NCBI GenBank assembly: GCA_937873095.1
Contig: CALMVI010000073.1
Location: 1-64,000, forward strand
Direction of reading: 5' to 3'
DNA length: 64,000 nt
Source: an uncultured Acetobacteraceae bacterium
Lineage (GTDB): Bacteria; Pseudomonadota; Alphaproteobacteria; Acetobacterales; Acetobacteraceae
Shown: piece by piece, positions 9,786 to 17,683 of the stretch
Numbering within the stretch: position 1 is the stretch's first letter
Layout of the letters: each line of letters opens with the position of its first letter
Translations under genes and position numbers: made by a program
Notes under the pieces: generated by a model
What the model saw: the letters and a program-made list of their open reading frames with translations, nothing else
What the model was told of the DNA's origin: nothing
Database searches by the model: none

Positions 9786-11249
9786 ATGCGCGCCTGCGCC
9801 GCCGGCTTCATTGCCCTGACGACGCTGCCGTTCATCGCGCCGGGGGCCATTGCCAGGGCTGCCGACCGGCTGACCGGGCCCGCCATCGATGGATACGGAC
9901 CGGCCGGCCGTGCAAGCCGCGCCGGCATGGCGTGCGCCATCGCGGCGGCATTGCTGCACGGCGCAGCACGCGCCCAAACGCCCCGCCAGCCCGACCCGGC
10001 CATCGCGCAGGCCGTCTCCCAGGTCTCGCCCGACCGCCTGCGCGCGACCGACGAACGCCTGGTAGCCTTCGGCACCCGCAACACCTTCTCCGAAACCTCG
10101 CCCGCCGGCCGTGGCGTGTTCGCCGCGCGCGACTGGATTGCCGGCCAGTTCCGCGCCATCGCGGCCGGCACAGGCGGCCGGATGACCGTGGCGCTGGACG
10201 AATACGTCCAGCACGCCGACGGCAAGCGCGTGCCGCGTGACGTAAAAATCTCCAGCGTGGTCGCGACCCTGCGCGGCGACGAGCCGGGCGGGCGGACGTA
10301 CGTCATGTCCAGCCACTATGATTCCCGCAACACCGACGATGCGGACGGCACGCGCGACGCCCCCGGTGCCGACGACAACGGGTCGGGCACCGCAGCCGTG
10401 CTGGAGGCGGCCCGCGTGCTGGCAGGCACCCATCCGCATGCCACCATCGTCTTCGCAACCTACGACGCCGAGGAGCAGGGGCTGTTCGGCTCGGCCCACC
10501 ACGCGGCGGCGCTGCGGGCGGCGGGCGCGGACGTGCAGGGCGACCTGAACAACGACATCATCGGCGCATCCGCGGGCGACCGCGGTCCGACCGACGCCGG
10601 CTTCGTCCGCATCTTCTCCGAAGCGCTGCCCGCCGGCGCCGACCCGCACCGGATCAACCGCCTCGGCAGCGAGAACGACTCGCCGTCCCGCGAGCTGGCC
10701 CGCTTCGCGCACGATGTGGGCAGGCTCTACGTGCCTGGCCTGGACGGCAGGCTGGTCTATCGCGCCGACCGATTCCTGCGCGGCGGCGACCAGGAATCCT
10801 TCACCGCAGCGGGCTTCCCCGCCATCCGCTTCGTGGAGCCGGTGGAGACCTTCGCCCACCAGCACCAGGACGTGCGGGTTGAGGGCGGGGTCCAGTATGG
10901 CGACCTCGAACGCTTCATGGATTTCGCCTACCTGGCCCAGGTCACCCGATACAACGTCGCGGTGCTCGCAGCCCTGGCCCAGGGCCCTGGCCGGCCCGCC
11001 CGCGCCTGGGTGTCGACGAAGGAGCTGACCAACGACACCACGCTCGGCTGGACGCCGGTCGCCGGCGCCGCACGCTACGAGGTCGCCAGGCGCCGCACCA
11101 CGGATGCGCTGTGGACCGACACCACCGATGCCGGCCAGGCGACCGGGGTGACCCTGCCCTATTCGAAGGACGACTGGATCTTCGGCGTGCGCGCTGTCGA
11201 CTCGCAAGGGCGGGCCGGCGTCGCCGCGTATCCGGCGCCGCAGCGCTGA
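9786..11249 (+). CDS. M28-family secreted metallopeptidase
   Basis: A 487-residue secreted zinc aminopeptidase-like protein (peptidase family M28). Zinc-site motifs are visible: SSHYDSR, GADDNGSGTAAV (bridging Asp) and YDAEEQGLFGS (catalytic Glu-Glu), with later QESFTAAGFPAIRF and AHQHQD likely supplying the remaining ligands. The C-terminal 90 residues (STKELTNDTTLGWTPVAG onward) look like a fibronectin-III-type domain. Two hydrophobic starts are possible: residue 1, or Met48 at 9927 (MACAIAAALLHGAARA), which is a neater signal peptide. It begins 3 bases after ahcY. The substrate is not predictable. Confidence 0.85.
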   Translation: MRACAAGFIALTTLPFIAPGAIARAADRLTGPAIDGYGPAGRASRAGMACAIAAALLHGAARAQTPRQPDPAIAQAVSQVSPDRLRATDERLVAFGTRNTFSETSPAGRGVFAARDWIAGQFRAIAAGTGGRMTVALDEYVQHADGKRVPRDVKISSVVATLRGDEPGGRTYVMSSHYDSRNTDDADGTRDAPGADDNGSGTAAVLEAARVLAGTHPHATIVFATYDAEEQGLFGSAHHAAALRAAGADVQGDLNNDIIGASAGDRGPTDAGFVRIFSEALPAGADPHRINRLGSENDSPSRELARFAHDVGRLYVPGLDGRLVYRADRFLRGGDQESFTAAGFPAIRFVEPVETFAHQHQDVRVEGGVQYGDLERFMDFAYLAQVTRYNVAVLAALAQGPGRPARAWVSTKELTNDTTLGWTPVAGAARYEVARRRTTDALWTDTTDAGQATGVTLPYSKDDWIFGVRAVDSQGRAGVAAYPAPQR

Positions 11250-11251
11250 GC

Positions 11252-11728
11252 CTACCAGTATTCGGTGCCGGGCGCGCCCTTGAACGGCCCCTCGAAGGCC
11301 GAGGTCACCCAGCCGCCGTAGAAGCCGCCCGGCTGCGGCAACACCTGCTCGTCGCCCACGAAACACGCATCCATGCGGCCCGCATAGACGGCGACATGGT
11401 CTTTCAGCATGGCGTAGGCGGCCACGGGATCGGGATAGGTCCAGGCGGCATCCGCCTCCCGACGGGAGCCGGCCTCGAGCGTGAGGTAGCGGGCAACCCC
11501 TTTCCACTCGCAGAAGCTGGTGCGCGGGCTGGGCGTCAGCACGCCGGGGCGGAACGCCGACGCGGGCAGGTAGTAGGTGGGCGGATGCGTCGTCTCCAGC
11601 ACGCGCCAGACCGTGCCGCCGACGGCCTCCGCCACGGGCTGGCCGCCGAGCACGATCCGAACCGCGTCCGCCACCCTCTCGGTTGCGGGCGGCCTCGGAA
11701 AATCTCCAACACGTCTTACGGTCGTCAC
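11252..11728 (-). CDS. DUF427 domain protein
   Basis: A 158-residue cytosolic protein of the DUF427 family. The diagnostic stretches are VWRVLETTHPPTYYLP, TSFCEWKGVARY and AWTYPDPVAAY, followed by ARMDACFVG-type sequence near the C-terminus. Length is normal. It is convergent with the M28 peptidase, the two stops being 2 bases apart. The function of DUF427 is unknown; its fold is small and beta-rich. The gene is monocistronic as far as can be seen. Confidence 0.8.
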   Translation of the reverse strand: MTTVRRVGDFPRPPATERVADAVRIVLGGQPVAEAVGGTVWRVLETTHPPTYYLPASAFRPGVLTPSPRTSFCEWKGVARYLTLEAGSRREADAAWTYPDPVAAYAMLKDHVAVYAGRMDACFVGDEQVLPQPGGFYGGWVTSAFEGPFKGAPGTEYW

Positions 11729-11867
11729 GGGAACTCAGATGCGCACGTTGTACGTCTGGGCAAGGGATCGTGGCCTTTCGATGCGGGGCTGCAACGCCGA
11801 ACAGCGAAAACTCACGAAATCGCCACGTTTTTAATGAAACGAAAGCATTTTTGCATAGACTCGCCGC

Positions 11868-12053
11868 ATGAGCACATTCCGCGCCTGCACCCTTCTCGAT
11901 CGCGTCGTCCTCATCCACGACATGGACGAACAGACGGTCATCTCCGAACTGGACCTCGAACAGGCCGACCTGCTGCTGGAACAGCTGCAAAGCGCCGTCG
12001 GCGCCCAGCTCGCTGCCTTGCGCCGTCGCGCCGGGATCGTGGCCCTGGCTTAG
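11868..12053 (+). CDS. Small hypothetical protein (61 aa)
   Basis: A 61-residue ORF (MSTFRACTLLDRVVLIHDMDEQ at the N-terminus) with an acidic centre and a leucine-rich helix (LDLEQADLLLEQLQ). I recognise no family. A comparatively AT-rich stretch upstream (TTAATGAAACGAAAGCATTTTTGCATAGACT) could hold a promoter. Codon use looks like that of its neighbours, which favours a real gene, but no homology argument is available. Confidence 0.4.
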   Translation: MSTFRACTLLDRVVLIHDMDEQTVISELDLEQADLLLEQLQSAVGAQLAALRRRAGIVALA

Positions 12054-12070
12054 CGGCCTGCTGAGAAAGG

Positions 12071-12171
12071 CCAAGGGCTTTGCCCCTGGACCCCATCAAA
12101 GGCAAGCCTTTGAAATCCAACCTCTTGAACGGTGGGGGTCTGGGGTTTCAAACCCCAGCGGGGTCCAGGGG
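12071..12171. repeat. Dispersed GC-rich palindromic repeat, copy 1
   Basis: CTTTGCCCCTGGACCCC at the left is inverted relative to GGGGTCCAGGGG at the right, and the centre has CTGGGGTTTCAAACCCCAG, a perfect 9-base stem. The right half recurs at 21047-21094. Such 'ggggtccagggg' elements are widespread between genes in Acetobacteraceae-like genomes. The element overlaps the 5' end of the ORF-track version of the next SDR gene. Confidence 0.7.
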
Positions 12172-12175
12172 TGAC

Positions 12176-13099
12176 GTGCGAAGCACGCTAGCGCATGACG
12201 CCCCTGGCCTCCTTAAGCCACCGATCAGCCAGACCGCGCGGTCCCGTCCCGTCAGCGTCGTCACGGGAGCCAGCGGCGGCATCGGGCGCTGGATTGCCGA
12301 GGGGCTGGCCGGCGCCGGCCACCACGTCGTCCTGGCCGGCCGCAACGAACGGCGCCTGTCGGCTGCAGCCGAGTGGATCGGCCACCGCGTGCCCGGCTGC
12401 AGCCTGCAGGTCGAACTTGCCGACCTCACGCTGCTCGCCGAGGCCCGTGGCCTGGCCGAACGCATCACCGGCCGCCACCCCGCCGTTGACGTGCTGGTCA
12501 ACAACGCCGGCATGTTCAGCGCCAGGCGACGCCAGACCGCCGAGGGTCACGAGCAGGTCATCGCGCTCAACCACCTGGCGCCGTTCGTGCTCGTGCACGG
12601 GCTGCTGCCGGCGATGCGGGCCGGCGCGCGCATCGTCAGCATCGGCAGCGACACGTCCGACCGCGCTCGTCTCCACGTGGACGACCTCGAAAGCAGGCGG
12701 CGCTGGCGCTTCGTGCACGCCTACGCGCAGTCCAAGCTTGCCCTGCTGATCGCCACCAAAGGCTGGGCGCAGCGTCTGCAGGGCAAGGGCATCGTCGCCA
12801 ACACCGTCCACCCAGGCGCCGTCGCGACCGGGCTGGTGCGCGCCCGCGGACCGATCGGGCTCGCCTGGCGCCTGATGGCGCCTTTCCTGCTGACCGAGGA
12901 GCAGGGCGCCCGCACCCCTCTGCACGTGGCGCTGTCGGACGATTTCGCCGCCGTCACCGGCGCCTACGTCAAGCGCCAAGGGCCCGTGGCCCCGAACCCG
13001 CTCGCACTGGACCCGGCACTGGCGGCAAGGCTCTGGTCGGCTACCGAGGCGCTGACGGGCGTGCGGGCCACAGCCTTGCCAGCCAGAGCTGAACGCTGA
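12176..13099 (+). CDS. SDR-family oxidoreductase
   Basis: A classical short-chain dehydrogenase/reductase: cofactor motif TGASGGIGR, structural VNNAGMFSARR, and catalytic S followed by YAQSK (Y-x-x-x-K), then NTVHPGAVATGL. The ORF track starts at 12080, but the first ~30 codons there are translated repeat. GTG 12176 is the next in-frame start outside it; the true start remains uncertain because no clear Shine-Dalgarno is visible. The last 59 bases overlap the 3' end of the convergent SDR gene. The substrate is unknown. Confidence 0.75.
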   Translation: MRSTLAHDAPGLLKPPISQTARSRPVSVVTGASGGIGRWIAEGLAGAGHHVVLAGRNERRLSAAAEWIGHRVPGCSLQVELADLTLLAEARGLAERITGRHPAVDVLVNNAGMFSARRRQTAEGHEQVIALNHLAPFVLVHGLLPAMRAGARIVSIGSDTSDRARLHVDDLESRRRWRFVHAYAQSKLALLIATKGWAQRLQGKGIVANTVHPGAVATGLVRARGPIGLAWRLMAPFLLTEEQGARTPLHVALSDDFAAVTGAYVKRQGPVAPNPLALDPALAARLWSATEALTGVRATALPARAER

Positions 13100-13979
13100 C
13101 CCCGCGCGCCCTGCGTCCGAACGGCCCATGCACCGGCGAGGAGACGGCGGACGGAGAGAACAGGGTCGGCGCTTCCAGCTCGGCCGCGATGCTGTCCCGC
13201 GTAAGCTGCCCGTCGAACCCCAGCCTGGTCATCGTGTAGGCGATCAGCCCCGGCGCCACCCGGTTGACCAGCGAGAACGCCACCACCGTGAAGCTAACCA
13301 GCATCTCCGGCGTGCCGCGCACCGCGGCCAGGTAGATCGCCGCCGCAATCACCTCCGGCTGGTAGACCGGTGGCGCCGGGCGGGCCGGCCAGCCCATATG
13401 CGACACCGCGTGGGAGAAGAACGGCGTGTTCACGGCGGGCGGATAAACCGTGCTGATCCTGATGGGGCTGCGCGCGATGCGCAGCTCGGCACGCAGCGCC
13501 TGGCCGAAGCACCTTACCGCCGCCTTGGCCCCGGCATAGGACGTCATCAGCGGCAGCCCGTGAAAGGCGGAGGCCGAGCACACGTTGACGATCGTGCCCC
13601 GACGCCTCGGCTCCATCAGCGCCATCGCCGCCCGGCAGCCATTGACCGTGCCGCCATAGGTGACGGCGGTCACGCGGTCGAACTCCCGGCACGGCACCTC
13701 GGCGAACCTGCCATACACCCCGTTGCCGGCGCAGTTCACCCACACGTCCGGCGCCCCGAGCTCGGCCGCAAGCAGTTGGGCCGCGCCGCCCAGCTCGTGG
13801 GAACACGCGACGTCTGCGCTGGCCGTGCAGACCGATGCGCCCCGGGCCCTGAGCTCTCCGGCGGCATCGGACAGACCTGCATGGCCGCGGGCGATCAGCC
13901 CGACCCGCCATCCCTTGCTGGCAAACATAGCCGCCGTGCACCGTCCTATGCCCGAGCTGCCGCCGGTGATGAACACCAC
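13041..13979 (-). CDS. SDR-family oxidoreductase with extended C-terminus
   Basis: An SDR with VFITGGSSGIGR, VNCAGNGVYG, the catalytic Ser in NVCSASAF and YAGAK. A ~60-residue C-terminal extension (VAFSLVNRVAPGLIAYTM onward, ending in a GPFGRRA region) is typical of the ~320-330-residue subfamily often annotated simply as SDR oxidoreductase. The ORF track goes to ATG 14126, which adds 49 residues unlike SDRs. I chose the GTG just before the Rossmann strand, with moderate certainty. It is convergent and overlapping with the previous SDR, and is likely part of the leftward set that includes folC upstream. Confidence 0.75.
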   Translation of the reverse strand: MVFITGGSSGIGRCTAAMFASKGWRVGLIARGHAGLSDAAGELRARGASVCTASADVACSHELGGAAQLLAAELGAPDVWVNCAGNGVYGRFAEVPCREFDRVTAVTYGGTVNGCRAAMALMEPRRRGTIVNVCSASAFHGLPLMTSYAGAKAAVRCFGQALRAELRIARSPIRISTVYPPAVNTPFFSHAVSHMGWPARPAPPVYQPEVIAAAIYLAAVRGTPEMLVSFTVVAFSLVNRVAPGLIAYTMTRLGFDGQLTRDSIAAELEAPTLFSPSAVSSPVHGPFGRRARGVSVQLWLARLWPARPSAPR

Positions 13980-14026
13980 CGGCGCGTCGGTGACAGGGCG
14001 CCCTGTTGTGGTCCCTGCCTGCCGGA

Positions 14027-14089
14027 TCAGATCGGCGCCATGGCAAGCAGGCTGAGCGCCGCGGTGGCGCAAACGATCCAGAACTTCAT
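14027..14089 (-). CDS. Possible 20-aa hydrophobic peptide upstream of the SDR
   Basis: ATG 14089 is preceded by GGAG at about 10 bases and opens a 20-codon ORF, MKFWIVCATAALSLLAMAPI, a single hydrophobic helix. It ends 47 bases before the chosen SDR start. It could be a small membrane peptide or a leader. It is in a different frame from the long SDR ORF. Nothing but composition and the ribosome site supports it. Confidence 0.25.
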   Translation of the reverse strand: MKFWIVCATAALSLLAMAPI

Positions 14090-14171
14090 CGGCGGCGCTC
14101 CAAGCTGCATTTTGCAGCGCGCACATAAGCGGGGCCGGGTGACCCCGGTTTTGCTGGCCTGTGACACAATG

Positions 14172-15488
14172 TCATCCTGCGCCGGCCTGGAGCCCTGACG
14201 CGTCGGCCTTCAACACCTCGCCGGCCAGGTACAGGCTGCCGCAGATCAGCACTCGGGAGGGCGGCCCGCCGCTCGCCGAAACCTGCGCCAGCGCACCGGC
14301 GACGTCCGGCCCGGGCCGTGCCACGCCGCCGGACGCCTGGACGATCGCCTCGACCGGCAGGGCCAGATGCTGGCCGGGCTCCTGCACCGCCCAGACCGAT
14401 GCTGCCTGCGGAAGCATCGGCCGCAGGAACTCGGCGGCATCCTTGGACTGCTTCATGCCGACCACCAGGTGGACCGGCCGGTCGGCCCAGCGCCGCAGAT
14501 GCGCCGACAGCGCCACGCCCGCGCCGGGGTTGTGCCCGCCATCGAGGTAAAGCTCGGTCCCCTCCGGCAGCAACCCGGCCAGCCGCCCGTGCAGGCGCTG
14601 CAGCCTGGCCGGCCATTCTGCCGCGGCAACGCCCGCCCACGCGCCGTCCGGCACGGCCAGGCCGGACGCGCGCAGGGCCGCGATCGCCACCCCTGCGTTG
14701 TCCACCTGGTGCGCCCCGGCCAGTCCGGGCAGCGGCAGGTCGAGCGCTCCGTGCCGGTCCCGAAAACCGAGCCGGCCGTCTTGCGCCGACACGTCCCAGT
14801 CGCGGCCGCGCTCCCACAGCGGCGCCCCCGTCTCGGCGGCGCTGGCCCGCAGCACGGCGGCGACCTCGGGCACCTGCGCGCCCGTCGCCACGGGGCGGCC
14901 CGGCTTGATGATCCCTGCCTTCTCCCATGCGATCCGGTCCAGCCGGTCGCCCAGGAACTCCTGGTGGTCCAGCGAGATCGCGGTGATCGCGCAGGCAGCC
15001 GGCCGGGGCACCACGTTGGTGGCGTCGTAGCGCCCGCCCAGCCCCACCTCGACCACGCAGAGATCGGCCGGTGTGCGGGCGAACAGCAGGTAGCCCGCCG
15101 CCGCAAGTGCCTCGAACACCGTGATCGGCTGGCCGGCGTTCACCTGCTCGATCTCGGCCAGCACGTCGGTCAGCGCCTCGTCGGAGACCAGGTCGCCGGC
15201 GATGCGGAACCGCTCGCGCAGATGCACCAGGTGAGGGGAGATGGTGACGTGCACGCGCCACCCCGCCGCCTCGCCGATGGCGCGCAGGAACGCGCAGGTG
15301 CTGCCCTTGCCGTTGGTGCCCGCCACGTGGATCACCGGCGGCAGACGCAACTGCGGGTCGCCGAGCTGGTGCAGCAGCCGCAGCACGCGGTCCAGGCTGA
15401 GGTCGATCAGCTTGGGATACAGCGTGTGCAGCCGCGCAATGATCGCATCGGCCCGGCCGGGCGAAGCGTCCGGCGCCGGGCGGGGCAT
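14172..15488 (-). CDS. folC: Bifunctional folylpolyglutamate/dihydrofolate synthase
   Basis: A ~438-residue Mur-ligase-family enzyme that adds glutamate to dihydropteroate/folate. It shows the ATP P-loop HVAGTNGKGSTCAF, HVTISPHLVHLRERFR, the central TVFEALAAAGY and EVGLGGRYDATN, and the C-terminal DGGHNPGAG. The track start is a TTG at 15500 that overlaps the upstream stop; ATG 15488 gives a more usual N-terminus, though TTG with coupling is possible. It belongs to the leftward trpA-accD-folC group, an arrangement common in alphaproteobacteria. Confidence 0.92.
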   Translation of the reverse strand: MPRPAPDASPGRADAIIARLHTLYPKLIDLSLDRVLRLLHQLGDPQLRLPPVIHVAGTNGKGSTCAFLRAIGEAAGWRVHVTISPHLVHLRERFRIAGDLVSDEALTDVLAEIEQVNAGQPITVFEALAAAGYLLFARTPADLCVVEVGLGGRYDATNVVPRPAACAITAISLDHQEFLGDRLDRIAWEKAGIIKPGRPVATGAQVPEVAAVLRASAAETGAPLWERGRDWDVSAQDGRLGFRDRHGALDLPLPGLAGAHQVDNAGVAIAALRASGLAVPDGAWAGVAAAEWPARLQRLHGRLAGLLPEGTELYLDGGHNPGAGVALSAHLRRWADRPVHLVVGMKQSKDAAEFLRPMLPQAASVWAVQEPGQHLALPVEAIVQASGGVARPGPDVAGALAQVSASGGPPSRVLICGSLYLAGEVLKADASGLQAGAG

Positions 15489-15496
15489 GTCGCTGC

Positions 15497-15817
15497 TCAA
15501 CGAGGAGAGTGACCCCAGCTCAGAACAGTGTCGGAAAGCGCCAACAAGCCTCCCGAAAGACAGAGAACCCCGAAAATACGCAAGCTTCGCATCGAATAGG
15601 CGTGCTTGTTGGAAGTCCCGACCAGTCGCTCCACCATGCTATCCGACCCTATCAGGAGCAGCGCGCCGGCATAAGCAAACCCGATCGCCGAACAAAGATG
15701 ATGATCGAGGGATTTACGTGTTGCGAAGCTTATGATGGCGAACACACCACCCGCGATCAGCAGAATTTCAGCGAGAAGCGATATCGGGTCGAAACGCCTT
15801 CTGCCTGTGACGGGCAT
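15497..15817 (-). CDS. Small integral membrane protein (106 aa)
   Basis: A 106-residue protein with about three hydrophobic segments (near residues 12-32, 42-58 and 80-97) and a basic N-terminus (MPVTGRRRFD). I recognise no family. It lies between accD and folC, and its TGA overlaps a TTG at the folC 5' end, so coupling is possible. Base composition is somewhat less GC-rich than accD and folC, which may mean later insertion into the operon. Confidence 0.5.
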   Translation of the reverse strand: MPVTGRRRFDPISLLAEILLIAGGVFAIISFATRKSLDHHLCSAIGFAYAGALLLIGSDSMVERLVGTSNKHAYSMRSLRIFGVLCLSGGLLALSDTVLSWGHSPR

Positions 15818-15839
15818 CGTAATCTCCGGCGATGCAGCC

Positions 15840-15941
15840 TAGAGCATGGTCGGTTCAGGCGGAGTCACCTGAACCGACCAACATGCTCGCTCAATGCAAA
15901 GGTACAGCATGTTCGGTTCAAGTTGAACCCAACACGCTCTA
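15840..15941. repeat. Nested palindromic repeat (TAGAGCATG...CTCTA type)
   Basis: TAGAGCATGGTCGGTTCAGG pairs perfectly over 12 bases with CCTGAACCGACC, giving a strong hairpin. A second, imperfect palindrome (GCATGTTCGGTTCAA / TTGAACCCAACACGCTCTA) follows. The outermost TAGAGC and GCTCTA also pair, so four half-sites nest in one ~100-base element. The accD stop codon lies inside its right end. Confidence 0.75.
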
Positions 15942-16862
15942 CGCTGGCGAAGATGCGGGTTCCGGCGGCGCCTTGGCTGGCTGGCCCGGGTTTTCAGCCG
16001 CCGCCTCTCCGTCGTATGGCTGTAGCAGGCCCAGTAGCCGGGCCAGCGTCTCCCGCATCTCGCTCCGCCGCACCACCATGTCGACGATGCCATGCGCGTG
16101 CAGGTACTCCGCGCGCTGGAAACCCTCCGGCAGCGTCTCGTGCACGGTCTGCTCGATGACGCGCGCGCCGGCAAACCCGATCAGCGCCCCCGGCTCGGCG
16201 ATCTGGATGTCGCCCAGCATGGCAAAGCTCGCGGTGACGCCGCCGGTCGTGGGATCGGTCAGCACCACGACGAAGGGCAGTCGCGCCTCCCGCAGCAGCA
16301 TCGCCGCGATGGTGGTCCGCGGCATCTGCATCAGGCTGACCGCGCCCTCCTGCATGCGCGCCCCGCCCGACGCGGTGAACACCACCAGCGGCGCGCGCTG
16401 CAGCACGGCCAGGCGGGCGGACGCGACCAGGCCTTCGCCCACCGCCGCACCCATCGACCCGCCCATGAACCCGAACTCCATCGCGGCCACGACCGCGCGC
16501 TGCCCGCCGATCGTGCCGTGCGCCACCACCAGCGCGTCCTCCAGCCCGGTCTTCGCGCGCGCCTCCCGCAGCCGCTCGGCGTAGCGCTTCTGGTCGCGGA
16601 ACCCCAGCGGGTCGGCCGGCGCGCGCGGCAGCTCGATGCGGGTGAAACTATCCTCGTCGAACGTCCAGTCCAGCCGCTCCAGCGCCGTCCCGCGCATGTG
16701 GTGCCCGCAATGCTCGCAAACCCTCTGGCTGCGCTCCAGCTCCTTGGTGAAGATCATCTGCTGGCACGCAGGGCATTGCGACCACAGATTGTCCGGCACG
16801 TCAGGCCGATGGCCCAGAAGCGTGCGTATCCTGGGGCGAACGTACTCGGTCAGCCAACTCAT
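15939..16862 (-). CDS. accD: Acetyl-CoA carboxylase carboxyltransferase beta subunit
   Basis: A 307-residue beta subunit of acetyl-CoA carboxyltransferase, which with AccA moves the carboxyl group from biotin to acetyl-CoA in fatty-acid synthesis. It has the N-terminal four-Cys zinc ribbon (CPAC...CEHC), FMGGSMGAAVGE, SGGARMQEG, LTDPTTGGVTASFA and GDIQIAEPGALIGFAG. I chose ATG 16862 rather than the upstream TTG because GGAG lies about 10 bases before it. Length is normal, with a Pro/Ala-rich tail. It is separated from trpA by the PIN-domain pair, which breaks the usual trpA-accD adjacency. Confidence 0.95.
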   Translation of the reverse strand: MSWLTEYVRPRIRTLLGHRPDVPDNLWSQCPACQQMIFTKELERSQRVCEHCGHHMRGTALERLDWTFDEDSFTRIELPRAPADPLGFRDQKRYAERLREARAKTGLEDALVVAHGTIGGQRAVVAAMEFGFMGGSMGAAVGEGLVASARLAVLQRAPLVVFTASGGARMQEGAVSLMQMPRTTIAAMLLREARLPFVVVLTDPTTGGVTASFAMLGDIQIAEPGALIGFAGARVIEQTVHETLPEGFQRAEYLHAHGIVDMVVRRSEMRETLARLLGLLQPYDGEAAAENPGQPAKAPPEPASSPA

Positions 16863-16907
16863 GGACAAACTCCAACCGTTATCTGGCGGTCGCCAGTCGC
16901 AGCCTGC

Positions 16908-17390
16908 TCAATCTGCGTCGCCGCTCATATACTCGCGCTTATAATCGACAACGCTGAAACCCAACGACGATGCAGTATCCGCAAGTACACTGTCAACAGT
17001 CACAAGTGTCGGCCGCGTCCCAGCTAAATCCAAACTGCAAACATGCAGCAAGACCGAGTCTGCCAGCCCAAGTTGGCGAAACTCCAGTCTTTGGCAGGCG
17101 ATCAGGCTTGCTATCGGCAGTTCCACGACGGTTTCCACGAAAACTTGGAATCGCGCCAGTATGAGACGATGTGCCTGCCCGACCACCTGTCTTATAAGGT
17201 TCGATGTTTCGGACAGTACATGTGGGACAGTGATGATGTCGTCGAACTGGCTCAGCAGCTCTCCAAGCACATCGAAATCGTCCTCTGTGTATTTCTGAAG
17301 CCTTCTATGCATGCGAATGTAATCGCGAGATGCCGAGCCGACAATCAACAAGATAGTCAGGTTCGTATCAACGATGACAGCGCCCATCAT
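16908..17390 (-). CDS. PIN-domain protein, possible toxin-type RNase
   Basis: A 160-residue protein beginning MMGAVIVDTN, the first PIN-domain acidic motif. Further acidic positions are seen in HVLSETSNL, LGLADSVLL and LVTVDSVLADTASSLGF, a typical PIN/VapC-like layout. PIN proteins are Mg-dependent RNases, often toxins. Its start overlaps the stop of the 98-residue upstream gene by 4 bases. Sequence is visibly poorer in GC than accD and trpA on either side, which suggests acquisition. Toxin activity is inferred; the partner is not a recognised antitoxin family. Confidence 0.65.
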   Translation of the reverse strand: MMGAVIVDTNLTILLIVGSASRDYIRMHRRLQKYTEDDFDVLGELLSQFDDIITVPHVLSETSNLIRQVVGQAHRLILARFQVFVETVVELPIASLIACQRLEFRQLGLADSVLLHVCSLDLAGTRPTLVTVDSVLADTASSLGFSVVDYKREYMSGDAD

Positions 17391-17683
17391 TCCACGACAT
17401 CTGCGCTCGCCCGGCGCTTCATCGAGAGAACGCTGCCGTCATCTGCGACGGTCACTACCTTATACGATCGCTTCAGCGACGAAACACCGCCAAGACTCTC
17501 GAGAACCTCTTGTGCTCGCGTTCTAGGTGTGTTCCATGGGCGAGAGAAGGCCAGAGTGATTGCCCAGCCGCCGGTAGAGGGCTCGCGTTCGACCTCTTCC
17601 AGCCCAAGATTCGTTACGCCTTCGTCAGCATAGACGTCAAGCACGTATGTCTTGGCCTTAGCAATCGCCTCTTTCATGTCCAT
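17387..17683 (-). CDS. Hypothetical partner of the PIN-domain protein (98 aa)
   Basis: A 98-residue protein with no family I recognise. The N-terminal half (MDMKEAIAKAKTYVLDVYAD) looks helical; the middle (GWAITLAFSRPW and SYKVVTVADDGSVLSMKRR) looks like a small beta sheet. Its ATG directly follows the trpA stop, and a GGAGAG for it lies inside the trpA end. It overlaps the PIN gene by 4 bases, so the two are translated together, as in toxin-antitoxin pairs. It lacks an obvious DNA-binding motif, so an antitoxin role is only a possibility. Confidence 0.55.
   Translation of the reverse strand: MDMKEAIAKAKTYVLDVYADEGVTNLGLEEVEREPSTGGWAITLAFSRPWNTPRTRAQEVLESLGGVSSLKRSYKVVTVADDGSVLSMKRRASADVVE

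Noticed and set aside
8412-12074. 1220-aa minus-strand ORF across ahcY, the peptidase and DUF427
   Set aside because: It is antisense to several well-supported genes and its composition is typical of GC-rich shadow frames.
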